A stretch of 64,000 bases of DNA from CAYJBH01 sp964370765 (GCA_964370765.1 CAYJKW010000005.1:1-64000); one strand, 5' to 3'. Positions 53,739-63,034 are shown, counted from the first letter of the stretch. Numbers and translations: made by a program. Notes: a model not told the origin generated them from the sequence alone.

Positions 53739-54947
53739 TTACTGGATAAACGCATCATGCACTGCTACAACTGCTTTATCGGTATCAGCTTTATTAATAA
53801 GAACAGAGATTTTTATCTCACTTGTGGATATCATGCGAATATTAATACCGGCCTCATAAAGGGCCTCAAACATACGGGATGCAACACCGCTATGGCTTTG
53901 CATACCTGCGCCAACAATGGACACCTTTGCAACATCATCAGACACAACAACGTTTTTTGCACCACTCTTTACCTTAAATTCCTCTACAATAGTAGAGGCA
54001 GTTTCTAATTCGTTTGCAGGAACAGTAAAGGAAATATCTTTTGTCTGCTCACGTCCTACACTTTGTAAAATAATATCAACATTTATCTTGTGTTGCGCAA
54101 GGGTGGAGAAAAGCTTAAAGGATGTTCCGGGTTCGTCCTTAACGCCTATAACCGAGAATACCGCAACATTAGTGTCCTTAGCAACACCTTTAATCAACAT
54201 ACCTTCCACTTCGTCAGTTACCTCCTTAACAATAGTTCCGGGATTATTTGTGATGCTGGATAGAACTTCCAGCTCTACACCGAATTTTTTAGCAAGCTCA
54301 ACCGAACGGTTGTTTAACACCTGCGCCCCGAGTGATGCAAGCTCTAACATCTCATCAAATGTAATTTCATCAAGTTTTTGAGCTTTTTTAACAATTCTCG
54401 GATCGGAGGTAAATACCCCCTCAACATCGGTAAATATCTGGCATCTGTCAGCCTTTAATGCTACAGCTACCGCAACTGCGCTGGTATCACTGCCACCACG
54501 ACCGAGTGTGGTTATATCATCAAGGCTGTTAGTTCCTTGAAAACCTGCAATAATAACAATCTGGTTTTTAGCAAGTTCATTTTCGATACGTTCCGGATCG
54601 AGTTTTTTGATTCTTGCTCTTGTGTGGTGGCGGTCGGTTGTAAAACCTGCCTGCCAACCGGTTAAAGATATTGCCGAATACCCCATCTCAATAAGTGCTG
54701 ATGCTAACAAAGCGGCAGAAATTTGCTCGCCTGCTGCAAGCAGGGCATCCCTCTCTCTTAGTGCCGGTTTTTGGGTAATCTCGCCGAATTTTTCAATTAG
54801 ATCATCGGTGGTGTCACCCTGTGCAGACACTACAACAGCAACACTGTTGCCGGCAGCATATGTGCCTGCTACAATCTTGGCAACCCTAAAGATTTTATCC
54901 TTATCGGCTACCGAACTTCCTCCAAATTTTTGTACAATAAGTGCCAT
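53739..54947 (-). CDS. lysC: Aspartate kinase
   Basis: A 402-residue enzyme for the first step of the aspartate family pathway (Lys, Thr, Met, diaminopimelate). The N-terminal kinase has VQKFGGSSVAD (5-15) and VVSAQGDTTDDL; the C-terminal third holds two ACT domains (about 265-400), the site of amino-acid feedback. Length matches the monofunctional Lys/Thr-sensitive form. Its ATG overlaps the thrB stop (TAATG). It is the last gene of the rny-pduL-hom-thrB-lysC unit. Confidence 0.95.
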   Translation of the reverse strand: MALIVQKFGGSSVADKDKIFRVAKIVAGTYAAGNSVAVVVSAQGDTTDDLIEKFGEITQKPALRERDALLAAGEQISAALLASALIEMGYSAISLTGWQAGFTTDRHHTRARIKKLDPERIENELAKNQIVIIAGFQGTNSLDDITTLGRGGSDTSAVAVAVALKADRCQIFTDVEGVFTSDPRIVKKAQKLDEITFDEMLELASLGAQVLNNRSVELAKKFGVELEVLSSITNNPGTIVKEVTDEVEGMLIKGVAKDTNVAVFSVIGVKDEPGTSFKLFSTLAQHKINVDIILQSVGREQTKDISFTVPANELETASTIVEEFKVKSGAKNVVVSDDVAKVSIVGAGMQSHSGVASRMFEALYEAGINIRMISTSEIKISVLINKADTDKAVVAVHDAFIQ

Positions 54948-55843
54948 TAATCTATTCTCCGTACTTTTGGCTTATCGTTAGACGGCGAAAGCCGCATAAT
55001 CTCGTAATCAGCAGTTTCAGGGTGTTTTTTTATCCCTTCCTCTGCAAGGTCTAAAAAGTCTTTTAGGTGATCTGCGGTAACCACTGCCATAATGGTAGGG
55101 CCTGCACCGCTTATATAAACTGTTTTTGCTCCCCATGTTGGGCATAATTCAAATATTTTATCTCCGCCACGTATAAGTGGTAGTCGATACTGTTGTTGCA
55201 CTTTATCCCTTGTAGCAACCTCAAGCAGGTCATACCTACCTTCACAAAATGCAGCAGTAGCAAGTGCACTACGTCCAATGTTATAAACAGCATCTTTAAA
55301 GGGTAGTGTTTCTGGCAATACCTGCCTTGCTTTTACCGTAGCCAGTTTAAAGGGTGGAACAAATGCAACAAAGCATAGATGTTCGCTTATGGGTTTGCGA
55401 TGATAATAAAGTTTACCATCTTCAAAAACCCCTGTAACAAAGCCACCTAAAAGTGCTGGTGCAACATTGTCTGGATGCCCTTCGATAGCCGTTGCATGGT
55501 CAAGCAGTTCGCTATCAGTCAATGGGCGCCCCATCATTTCATTAGCTAATAGTAGCGCTGATACGATGCATGCCGACGAAGATCCGAGACCTCGTGTAGA
55601 TGGTATTGATGGTTGCTCGATAATTCTAAGTCCATTAAATGGTTTACCACATTCATCAAACAGTTTCTTTACCGTAGAGTAGATTAAATTTTTCTCGTTT
55701 GTGGCAGCACCGGGAGCTGCGGTTATCTCGATTCCATCAAACTCCTCGGCTAAGATTCTATTATGTATAGAAAGTGCAAGTCCAAGGCTATCAAAACCTG
55801 ATCCAATATTGGCGGAAGTTCCCGCAACCTCAATCGCATACAT
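54947..55843 (-). CDS. thrB: Homoserine kinase
   Basis: A 298-residue GHMP kinase that phosphorylates homoserine for threonine synthesis. The ATP loop PSTRGLGSSS is at 81-90, the N-terminal GTSANIGSGFDSLG segment and the C-terminal GAGPTIMAVV segment are typical. Start overlaps the hom stop by one base. thrC, the next step, is not in the window. Confidence 0.94.
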   Translation of the reverse strand: MYAIEVAGTSANIGSGFDSLGLALSIHNRILAEEFDGIEITAAPGAATNEKNLIYSTVKKLFDECGKPFNGLRIIEQPSIPSTRGLGSSSACIVSALLLANEMMGRPLTDSELLDHATAIEGHPDNVAPALLGGFVTGVFEDGKLYYHRKPISEHLCFVAFVPPFKLATVKARQVLPETLPFKDAVYNIGRSALATAAFCEGRYDLLEVATRDKVQQQYRLPLIRGGDKIFELCPTWGAKTVYISGAGPTIMAVVTADHLKDFLDLAEEGIKKHPETADYEIMRLSPSNDKPKVRRID

Positions 55844-56889
55844 TATATCACCACCGCTGAAAGAGGGGAAAGTGGCTTAACAGGATCGGAAATCTTTTCG
55901 TAAGGTTGCTTTGTCCAGCAAAGTGTATCATGGATACTGCTTCCTATGGTTGCAGCCTCTATGATGTCTGAAACAACAGCGCTTGCTGTGGCAACGCCAC
56001 CTGCACCTTGACCATAGAACAAGGCATCACCAAGCATATCACAATCGGCAACAACAGCATTATAAACACCGTTTACCGAGGAAAGCATATGGTCTTTAGG
56101 TATCAACAATGGGGCAACGCCACAATAAATCTTATTCGCATCCTGCGTTGCATATGCAATAAGTTTTACCGACATGCCATTGTTTTTTGCATCGGATATA
56201 TCTTTAGCAGTGATATCCTTTATTCCGCATGTAGGGATTAAATCTGGTGATAAATACTTGCCAAATGCAATTGATGCAAGGATGCTTATCTTTCGTTGAG
56301 CATCGATTCCATCTATATCTGCTGAGGGATTTGCCTCGGCAAAACCTTTTGCCTGAGCTTCTTTTAAAGCATCTTCATAACTTAGTCCGGCGTCTTCCAT
56401 CCTTGTAAGTATGTAGTTAGTTGTACCGTTTACAATACCATAAATTGAGCCTACCTGATTTGCAATCAAATTACGATGAAGTGGCGCAATTATTGGAGTC
56501 CCCCCACCGACACTTGCTTCAAACAAGAAGCAGACATTTTTACTTTTTGCAATGGATATAAGTTCGGTTCCGTGTTCTGCAACAAGCTGTTTATTTGATG
56601 TAACTACCGATTTACCGGAAGTTAATACAGCCTTAACATATCCATAGGCAGGATTGACCCCACCCATAGTTTCTACAACAACAGATATATCGCTATCCTC
56701 AATTATATCATTGATATCTGATGTAAAGGTAGCCTTGCAAGGGTGATCAGAAAAATCCCTAATATCAAGAACCTTTTTTATAATAATATTACTGTTAGTT
56801 TTATCGGAAAGGTATGCATCGTTTTTCGACAGTAATTCATATACGCCACTTCCGACGATGCCAAATCCCAATATTGCTATATTAATCAT
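55843..56889 (-). CDS. hom: Homoserine dehydrogenase, short form without ACT domain
   Basis: A 348-residue NAD(P)-dependent enzyme reducing aspartate semialdehyde to homoserine. The dinucleotide loop GFGIVGSGV is at 8-16, and the catalytic domain with GVVNGTTNYILTRM-like segment (GIVNGTTNYILTRMED) is complete. The C-terminal ACT domain found in the common form of about 430 residues is absent, so this enzyme may not be inhibited by threonine. GGAGAG precedes the ATG. Confidence 0.93.
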   Translation of the reverse strand: MINIAILGFGIVGSGVYELLSKNDAYLSDKTNSNIIIKKVLDIRDFSDHPCKATFTSDINDIIEDSDISVVVETMGGVNPAYGYVKAVLTSGKSVVTSNKQLVAEHGTELISIAKSKNVCFLFEASVGGGTPIIAPLHRNLIANQVGSIYGIVNGTTNYILTRMEDAGLSYEDALKEAQAKGFAEANPSADIDGIDAQRKISILASIAFGKYLSPDLIPTCGIKDITAKDISDAKNNGMSVKLIAYATQDANKIYCGVAPLLIPKDHMLSSVNGVYNAVVADCDMLGDALFYGQGAGGVATASAVVSDIIEAATIGSSIHDTLCWTKQPYEKISDPVKPLSPLSAVVI

Positions 56890-56910
56890 CTGTCTCTCCG
56901 GTATTATTCT

Positions 56911-57474
56911 TTATTTAATAATTTTTCCTGTTTTTGGGCCTCCGGCAGCATTGGACTCATCTGTGTCAATATGTACTGCATCGGCAAATGCATCTGATAT
57001 ACGCACAACAACATCACCAAACACAGCTTTACGCTCATTTTCGCCACATTCAATACCGATAATCTGCTTATCCTGGATTCCAAATTCCTCGGCACTTTTG
57101 GGTGTGCAGTGTAGGTGACGCTTTGCAACGATAACACCTTCGGATATTGCAACCTCACCGGCAGGGCCTTTAAGAACACAGCCGGGGGAACCTGCAACGT
57201 TACCAGACTCACGTACCGGCGCTGCTAACCCGATACTGCGAGCATCTGTCAAAGAGATTTCTACCTGTGTAGCCGGACGTACCGGGCCTAGAATAGTAAC
57301 GCCTGGTATTTCACGCTTAGGGCCAACTACGGTTAGACGCTCCTCACATGCGTATTGACCGGGCTGTGATAGCTCTTTTTTGTTTGTTAGCTCATAGCCG
57401 GAACCAAACAAAGTTTCTAAATCTTTCTGTGACACATGTATATGACGTGCCGAAGTTTCTACTAATACATTCAT
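56911..57474 (-). CDS. pduL: PduL-type phosphotransacylase
   Basis: A 187-residue protein with the two PduL half-domains and their His motifs SARHIHVS (8-15) and AKRHLHCTP (about 117-125), which bind zinc. It exchanges acyl groups between CoA and phosphate, acting as phosphate propanoyl- or acetyltransferase. There is no N-terminal microcompartment-targeting extension and no other shell or pdu gene, so a cytoplasmic Pta-like role is more likely. AGGAG lies upstream; it is 12 bases after rny. Confidence 0.92.
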   Translation of the reverse strand: MNVLVETSARHIHVSQKDLETLFGSGYELTNKKELSQPGQYACEERLTVVGPKREIPGVTILGPVRPATQVEISLTDARSIGLAAPVRESGNVAGSPGCVLKGPAGEVAISEGVIVAKRHLHCTPKSAEEFGIQDKQIIGIECGENERKAVFGDVVVRISDAFADAVHIDTDESNAAGGPKTGKIIK

Positions 57475-57485
57475 AATTTTACTCC

Positions 57486-59036
57486 TTATTTTGCATATTC
57501 CGTAGCGCGACTTTCACGGATAACATTAACCTTAATCTGACCGGGGTATGTTAGCTCATCCTCAACCTTTTTTGCGATGTCTCGCGCCATAATAACTATC
57601 TGGTCATCGGTGATGTTTTCAGGTTTAACCATAATGCGTACTTCACGGCCTGCCTGCAATGCAAAACATGTGTCGACACCCTCAAATCCTTTGCCTATCT
57701 CCTCTAAGCTCTCAAGACGCTTAATATAACTTTCAAGATTTTCACGTCTTGCACCGGGTCTTGCTGCACTTATAGCATCGGCCGCCATTACAATGAAAGC
57801 AAGTGGGGTAGTGGCCGGTACATCACTGTGGTGGGCCTCGATTGCATGTATAACATTCGGGTTTTCTTTATATTTTTTTGCAAGCTCGACACCGATAGAA
57901 ACATGTGTTCCCTCAACCTCGTGGTCTAGTGCCTTTCCTATATCATGTAATAGACCGGCTCTTTTAGCCTGAGGTACATTGATACCAAGCTCCGCCGCAA
58001 GCAAACCACTTAAAAATGACACTTCAAGAGAGTGTTTTAAAACATTCTGTCCGTAGCTTGTACGATATTTAAGACGACCGATAAGCCGTACAAGGTCAGG
58101 ATGTAGGCCATTTACACATGCATCCATAACAGCTTTTTCGCCTTCTCTTTTTATAACCTGATTAATTTCTTTTCGACATTTTTCAGCCATCTCTTCGATG
58201 CGTGCAGGGTGGATACGACCATCAAGAATTAACTTTTCTATAGTCTGACGGGCAACCTCACGGCGCACAGGATCAAAGCTGGAGATTGTAATAGCTTCCG
58301 GTGTATCGTCAATAATAAGTTCAACACCGGTTGCTGTTTCAAGAGCACGAATATTACGGCCCTCACGACCGATAATACGCCCCTTTAAATCATCATTGGC
58401 AATCGGAATAACCGATACTGTGACCTCACTTGCGTGGTCGGCGGCACAGCGTGATATAGCTGCCGAAATATGCTCACGTGCAAGACGGTCACAATCCTCT
58501 TTGCACTGTATATCATATGCAGAAATCTTAACAGCTTTTTCATGGGCAAGACTCTCGTCTATCTGCTGTAGCAGCATGGATTTTGCGGCTTCGGTAGACA
58601 TTTCGGCCACCTGCTCCAACTTTGAAAGCTGATGTTCTTTTATCTGTTCAATTTCGGAAAGTCTTGCATCTAAAAGCTCGGTACGTTGCTTTAGGTCTTC
58701 TTCCTTCTTTTCGTGGGTTGCAATACGCTTGTCTAGTGCACTTTCCTTTTGGTCTAGCCTACGTTCACCACGTTGTACCTCGCTACGACGTTCTTTTACT
58801 TCTTTTTCTGCTTCACTTCTTAGTTTAAAAGCCTCGTCCTTTGCCTCTACACTGGCTTCTTTACGGCGTTGTTCGGCCTGCTTCATTGCATCGTTTAACA
58901 ATTTTGTAGCTTGTTCTTTAGCGCTTCCAATAGCACTTTCGTCGCTTTTTCTTCGATAGTATGCACCAAGTATGAATGCTGCAACTGCAACAATCAAAAC
59001 CAATACAGCTATCACCACATATCCGATAGGTGGCAT
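57486..59036 (-). CDS. rny: Ribonuclease Y
   Basis: A 516-residue membrane-tethered endoribonuclease that starts mRNA decay. One N-terminal membrane segment (about 5-25), a long charged coiled coil (about 30-190), a KH domain with GRIIGREGRNIRALE starting about 214, and an HD domain with LLHDIGK (His363-Asp364 approx.) match RNase Y. AAAGGAG precedes the ATG. It heads a transcript that continues into pduL and threonine genes, an unusual context. Confidence 0.96.
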   Translation of the reverse strand: MPPIGYVVIAVLVLIVAVAAFILGAYYRRKSDESAIGSAKEQATKLLNDAMKQAEQRRKEASVEAKDEAFKLRSEAEKEVKERRSEVQRGERRLDQKESALDKRIATHEKKEEDLKQRTELLDARLSEIEQIKEHQLSKLEQVAEMSTEAAKSMLLQQIDESLAHEKAVKISAYDIQCKEDCDRLAREHISAAISRCAADHASEVTVSVIPIANDDLKGRIIGREGRNIRALETATGVELIIDDTPEAITISSFDPVRREVARQTIEKLILDGRIHPARIEEMAEKCRKEINQVIKREGEKAVMDACVNGLHPDLVRLIGRLKYRTSYGQNVLKHSLEVSFLSGLLAAELGINVPQAKRAGLLHDIGKALDHEVEGTHVSIGVELAKKYKENPNVIHAIEAHHSDVPATTPLAFIVMAADAISAARPGARRENLESYIKRLESLEEIGKGFEGVDTCFALQAGREVRIMVKPENITDDQIVIMARDIAKKVEDELTYPGQIKVNVIRESRATEYAK

Positions 59037-59117
59037 CTCTGTAACTCCTTTATTATTGTTGATTGAATAATGCGTATATAATTAACGGAACCTTAGCCAA
59101 ATAATCTATACCATATA

Positions 59118-59147
59118 ATAATAGCAAAATATAAAGTATTTTGTCAA
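59118..59147 (-). promoter_or_regulatory. Promoter of the rny-pduL-hom-thrB-lysC operon
   Basis: Minus strand TTGACA (59147-59142), 18-bp spacer, TATTAT (59123-59118). The -35 overlaps the left arm of the inverted repeat at 59145-59182. Leader about 75 nt. Confidence 0.75.
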
Positions 59148-59182
59148 CATATATATTTTGTGTTTGTAAAATATATGTGTTG
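59145..59182. promoter_or_regulatory. Inverted repeat over the rny -35 (possible operator)
   Basis: Two 15-bp arms, 59145-59159 and 59168-59182, pair with a single mismatch around an 8-bp centre. The left arm begins CAACATATATATT. Because it covers three bases of the rny -35 box, a bound protein would block that promoter. It is AT-rich, so chance is possible. Confidence 0.45.
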
Positions 59183-59224
59183 TTTTTGTGTCATAAAATC
59201 CTGAAAATCATTACTCTAAGCATA

Positions 59225-59244
59225 TTATAACACATGTGTTATAA
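59225..59244. promoter_or_regulatory. Perfect 20-bp palindrome upstream of the thrS promoter (putative operator)
   Basis: The half-site TTATAACACA is followed directly by its exact complement, a perfect 20-bp dyad. It ends two bases before the thrS -35, where a dimeric repressor or activator would act. It is not followed by a T tract, so it is not a terminator. The binding protein is unknown. Confidence 0.6.
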
Positions 59245-59246
59245 AC

Positions 59247-59275
59247 TTGCAATTGTTGCATTAATATGATAAAAT
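59247..59275 (+). promoter_or_regulatory. thrS promoter
   Basis: TTGCAA (59247-59252), 17-bp spacer, TAAAAT (59270-59275) preceded by TG-A (extended -10). Leader of about 42 nt, too short for a T-box. Confidence 0.75.
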
Positions 59276-59323
59276 ATATTTTAAAAATAGAAATAATAAC
59301 ATATAATACAAAGGATGGATGAT

Positions 59324-61105
59324 ATGGTGCTACTTGAGAACGGGTCAAAGGTGGAGTTTGCAAAGTGCAAAGATGCATTTTGGCATACAAGCTCACACAT
59401 TCTTGCACAAGCCGTTAAAAGACTTTACCCAGATGCACAGCTTGCGATAGGACCATCCGTTTCAAACGGATTTTACTACGATATAGATTGTGATACCCGC
59501 TTTACAGAGGACATTCTGCCACAGATTGAAGCAGAAATGGTAAAGATAACCAAGGAGAATTTTAAGATTGAACGCTTTGAAAAGTCAAAGTCCGAGGCAA
59601 TAGAGCAATTACAGGACCAGCCATATAAGCTGGAGCTGGTGAGGGAACTAGATGAAGATGCGGTTGTATCCTTTTATCAGCAGGGCGAATTTTGCGATAT
59701 GTGCGCAGGTCCACATATTGCCTACACAGGATCAGTAGGTGCAATAAAACTTACAAGTAGCACCGGTGCATATTGGAGAGGTGATAGCAATAATAAGATG
59801 CTACAGCGTATTTACGGTGTGTCCTTCGAAAAACCGAAGGAGCTTAGGGAATATCTCGCTGCAGTAGAGGAAGCGAAAAAACGTGATCATAAAAAGATAG
59901 GTCGTGACCTGGAATATTTTACAACAGCCGATGTTGTGGGACAGGGACTACCAATATTGTTGCCTAAAGGTGCAAGAGTTATCCAGCTTCTTCAACGTTT
60001 TGTAGAGGATGAGGAACAGCGCAGAGGTTATGTGCTAACTAAAACACCGTTAATGGGCAAGAGTGATATTTATAAAATTAGCGGACACTGGAGTCATTAC
60101 CGGGATGGTATGTTTATTATCGGTGACCCTGAGAATGATGAGGCATCCTGTCTTGCGTTACGCCCGATGACATGTCCTTTCCAGTATCAAGTTTTCTTAA
60201 ATCGTAAACGTAGCTATCGTGATCTGCCTATGCGGCTTGGTGAAACAAGTACGCTTTTTAGGAATGAAGATAGCGGTGAAATGCACGGGCTTATACGTGT
60301 ACGCCAGTTTACCATTAGCGAAGGACATCTGATTGTGCGTCCGGATCAATTAGCAGAAGAGTTTGCCGGTTGTCTGGAACTTGCACGCTATATGCTTGAT
60401 ATTCTTGGTCTAGAGGAAGATTGTAGCTACCGCTTTAGCCGTTGGGACCCTAAACGTACCGATAAATATGAGGGTACTGCCAAGCAATGGGAGGAAGCCG
60501 AATCTATCATGGAAAAAATCCTTGTCGATCTAGATGTTGAGTATGTTGACGGTATGGACGAGGCTGCATTCTATGGCCCTAAACTTGATATACAGACAAA
60601 AAATGTCCATGGTAAAGAGGATACAATAATAACTATACAGATAGATATGCTGCTTGCTGAAAAATTTGGTATGGAGTATGTTGGCGACGATGGTGGTACA
60701 CATATACCTTATATCATACACCGGACATCTATTGGCTGTTATGAGCGAACTCTTGCACTTATGATAGAGAAGTATGCCGGGGCGTTGCCTGTATGGTTAA
60801 TGCCGGAACAGGTGCGTATTGTACCGATAAGTGAGGCGCATCATGAATATGCAAAAGAGGTGGAGAAACAGCTGTTTGAACAGGGAATAAGGGTAAGTAG
60901 TGACTGCCGCGGTGAAAAGATGGGTTATAAGATTAGAGAAGCGCAGCTGGAAAAAATCCCTTATATGTTGGTCGTAGGCGATAAGGAAATGGCGGATAGA
61001 ACAGTTGCGGTTCGCTCGCCAAGAAACGAAAATTATGGTGGTGTTAAACCTATAGCAGAGTTTATTGATATGATTAACGATCAGATAGTTAATCGCACTA
61101 GATAG
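59324..61105 (+). CDS. thrS: Threonine-tRNA ligase lacking the TGS domain
   Basis: A 593-residue threonyl-tRNA synthetase. The editing domain starts almost at once, with metal-site motif HTSSH (His21, His25) and later DMCAGPH; in the common form this motif comes about 50 residues later, after a TGS domain that is absent here. The class II core has MTCPFQ with zinc ligand Cys284, GHLI and IHRTSIGCYER, and the C-terminal anticodon domain covers about 490-593. The core motifs differ from the usual MNCPGH type, marking a divergent subtype. AAGGA eight bases before the ATG at 59324 supports this start over the ATG at 59315. Confidence 0.93.
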   Translation: MVLLENGSKVEFAKCKDAFWHTSSHILAQAVKRLYPDAQLAIGPSVSNGFYYDIDCDTRFTEDILPQIEAEMVKITKENFKIERFEKSKSEAIEQLQDQPYKLELVRELDEDAVVSFYQQGEFCDMCAGPHIAYTGSVGAIKLTSSTGAYWRGDSNNKMLQRIYGVSFEKPKELREYLAAVEEAKKRDHKKIGRDLEYFTTADVVGQGLPILLPKGARVIQLLQRFVEDEEQRRGYVLTKTPLMGKSDIYKISGHWSHYRDGMFIIGDPENDEASCLALRPMTCPFQYQVFLNRKRSYRDLPMRLGETSTLFRNEDSGEMHGLIRVRQFTISEGHLIVRPDQLAEEFAGCLELARYMLDILGLEEDCSYRFSRWDPKRTDKYEGTAKQWEEAESIMEKILVDLDVEYVDGMDEAAFYGPKLDIQTKNVHGKEDTIITIQIDMLLAEKFGMEYVGDDGGTHIPYIIHRTSIGCYERTLALMIEKYAGALPVWLMPEQVRIVPISEAHHEYAKEVEKQLFEQGIRVSSDCRGEKMGYKIREAQLEKIPYMLVVGDKEMADRTVAVRSPRNENYGGVKPIAEFIDMINDQIVNRTR

Positions 61106-61123
61106 ATAATAGATTACAACTAT

Positions 61124-61165
61124 AAAAAGCGCTGAGGAGATTTAAATCCCCTCAGCGCTTTTTTT
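61124..61165. terminator. Bidirectional terminator between thrS and the M23 peptidase gene
   Basis: A 14-bp perfect stem (61124-61137 with 61150-61163), extended inside by a GATTTAAATC palindrome after a one-base mismatch. Runs of A before and T after provide a U tract in both directions for the two convergent genes. Confidence 0.9.
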
Positions 61166-61171
61166 ATGATA

Positions 61172-63034
61172 TTAATAGTAGCCTATGTATGGTCCTGGGT
61201 CAACCGTAGTGCCGTTTAGAATAACCTCGAAATGCAGATGAGATCCGGTAGAGTTACCAGTACTGCCCATTCCGGCTATTTGTTGCCCCTGAACAACGGT
61301 GTCGCCAAGTTGTACATTTAACGAACTATTATGTGCATAACGAGTACGAATGCCATTTCCGTGGTCGACCATAACCTGGATACCGTAACCGTAGCTACCA
61401 TACTCTACCAATACAACTACGCCGCTGTCCACCGCGTAGATTGGTGTGCCGATAGCACCCCAAATATCAATACCATTATGTGCTCTTACACCTGTAAAGC
61501 CACGAGACACACCACCTGTTCCGGGGCCGGTAGGCCATATCATAGCACCGCTACCAAGTGCAGGTCCCTCGTAGTTAATACCACCACTACCCAGTGCCGT
61601 ACCAATTTCAATAACCTCGGTAACCGGTTCTGTTACTACTTCGGTAGAAACTATGTCAATTGATGTCTGAACCCCATCTATATACACGACATCTGCAGTT
61701 ATAACGTTTAATCCGTCAACACCTTCTACAAGGGTGCTGACTGTACCCATAGGTTTATTTGCTGCAGATTTTTGCTCGGTTTCGTATTCAATTACCTCTT
61801 CATAAACGATCTGCTGAACCTCTTTAACCGTTAAGAAGGTGTTCTCGCGCTTAACATTTAGAGTGCTTCCTTCCTCTAACTCATCAAAGTCAACATCTGG
61901 GTTGAGGGAGATAAGTTCACCGGTTGTAATTGAAAAATTCGCAGCAATATTTGTAGCCGTGTCGCCCTCTGCAACGGTGTATTCCTCGATAGTTTCGCCT
62001 GTTGTACTATTAATAAGTCCCTGAAGTTGGTTGTGTTCTACGATACTGGATTGTAGAAATAGCCCATCCACCATCTCTACTTCCTGTACAAAGCTAATGG
62101 TAGAATCGTCCCTACTGCGCTGATAGGTGTTAAGTAGTCCGTTAATATCGTTTTCAAGTTGAATGCGATCCTGTGTAGCACCATAGAATTCGCCATCGAC
62201 AAAAAGACCGGTGCTTTCCTGAATATCCTCGCCAGATGATAAAATTAGATTGTTTGCAAGCGTTGAGATATCCTGAGTTTCTATATCAGTAGGAAGTGCC
62301 TGTGCAACAGATATATTATAGGAAGGTTTAACCTCCCATGTTGTTTCGCTACCCTGGTATTGAATGCGCTCATTTACAACCATACGTGCACTGTCCATCG
62401 TTTTTGCATTCTCGATGTAGCCTAGTGCAAGATTGTTGTTGGAAACTTGCAATACATAGTCATAGTTAAATATTGTAGTCGCAGTATAAATAAAAACCAC
62501 TAGCGCAGCTGCTGGCAGAATATAGCAGAATGGGTTAGAAGTTAAATGAAGATGCTTTTTTATGCCTGTTCGGATATACCCGATAAGGCGTATACGCATA
62601 TGTGTGGAACCGTAATGCTTTTCCTTAGTAAAGATATCAGAGATGGTACTGACTGCCCTAATAACTGTAGCAAAAGGTGCATTAAATTCACGCATTGCAT
62701 AACGAATAAGGCCGACAAAGCGACCAAAAAAGTTACCAAGCATTTCTGCAAAGAAATCACCTGCTATCTTTGCAAAAATTCCGATGTTGCGAAATATTTT
62801 TACAAGTAAATACTCTACAGAAAATCCGAGATTATATAAAAAGTGTAATAATCTACCTATAAAACTTAGCTCATAAACCATGCCACCGTTGTGCATCAAC
62901 ACTACAGCAGACAGGCCAGAGGGTTTACGTTTAGCTTGTTGTGCCTTGGCTGTTTTTTTGTTTTGAATAAGCTTTGTTGTTATAGACGATTTTTTTTGTA
63001 AAAGTCTTGCTTTATGTTTTTGATAAAAATTCAT
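61172..63034 (-). CDS. LysM/G5/M23 cell-wall metallopeptidase
   Basis: A 620-residue surface peptidase. A basic cytoplasmic N-terminus of about 165 residues precedes one membrane segment (about 168-190). Outside come a region of about 150 residues, a LysM domain (about 350-396, YTVAEGDTATNIAANF), a G5-type domain (about 398-475) and the M23 domain (about 515-618) with zinc motifs HNGIDIWG and SHLHFEV. It should cut peptidoglycan cross-links; the LysM domain binds the wall. No strong ribosome site precedes the ATG. The long intracellular N-terminus is unusual for the family. Confidence 0.9.
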   Translation of the reverse strand: MNFYQKHKARLLQKKSSITTKLIQNKKTAKAQQAKRKPSGLSAVVLMHNGGMVYELSFIGRLLHFLYNLGFSVEYLLVKIFRNIGIFAKIAGDFFAEMLGNFFGRFVGLIRYAMREFNAPFATVIRAVSTISDIFTKEKHYGSTHMRIRLIGYIRTGIKKHLHLTSNPFCYILPAAALVVFIYTATTIFNYDYVLQVSNNNLALGYIENAKTMDSARMVVNERIQYQGSETTWEVKPSYNISVAQALPTDIETQDISTLANNLILSSGEDIQESTGLFVDGEFYGATQDRIQLENDINGLLNTYQRSRDDSTISFVQEVEMVDGLFLQSSIVEHNQLQGLINSTTGETIEEYTVAEGDTATNIAANFSITTGELISLNPDVDFDELEEGSTLNVKRENTFLTVKEVQQIVYEEVIEYETEQKSAANKPMGTVSTLVEGVDGLNVITADVVYIDGVQTSIDIVSTEVVTEPVTEVIEIGTALGSGGINYEGPALGSGAMIWPTGPGTGGVSRGFTGVRAHNGIDIWGAIGTPIYAVDSGVVVLVEYGSYGYGIQVMVDHGNGIRTRYAHNSSLNVQLGDTVVQGQQIAGMGSTGNSTGSHLHFEVILNGTTVDPGPYIGYY

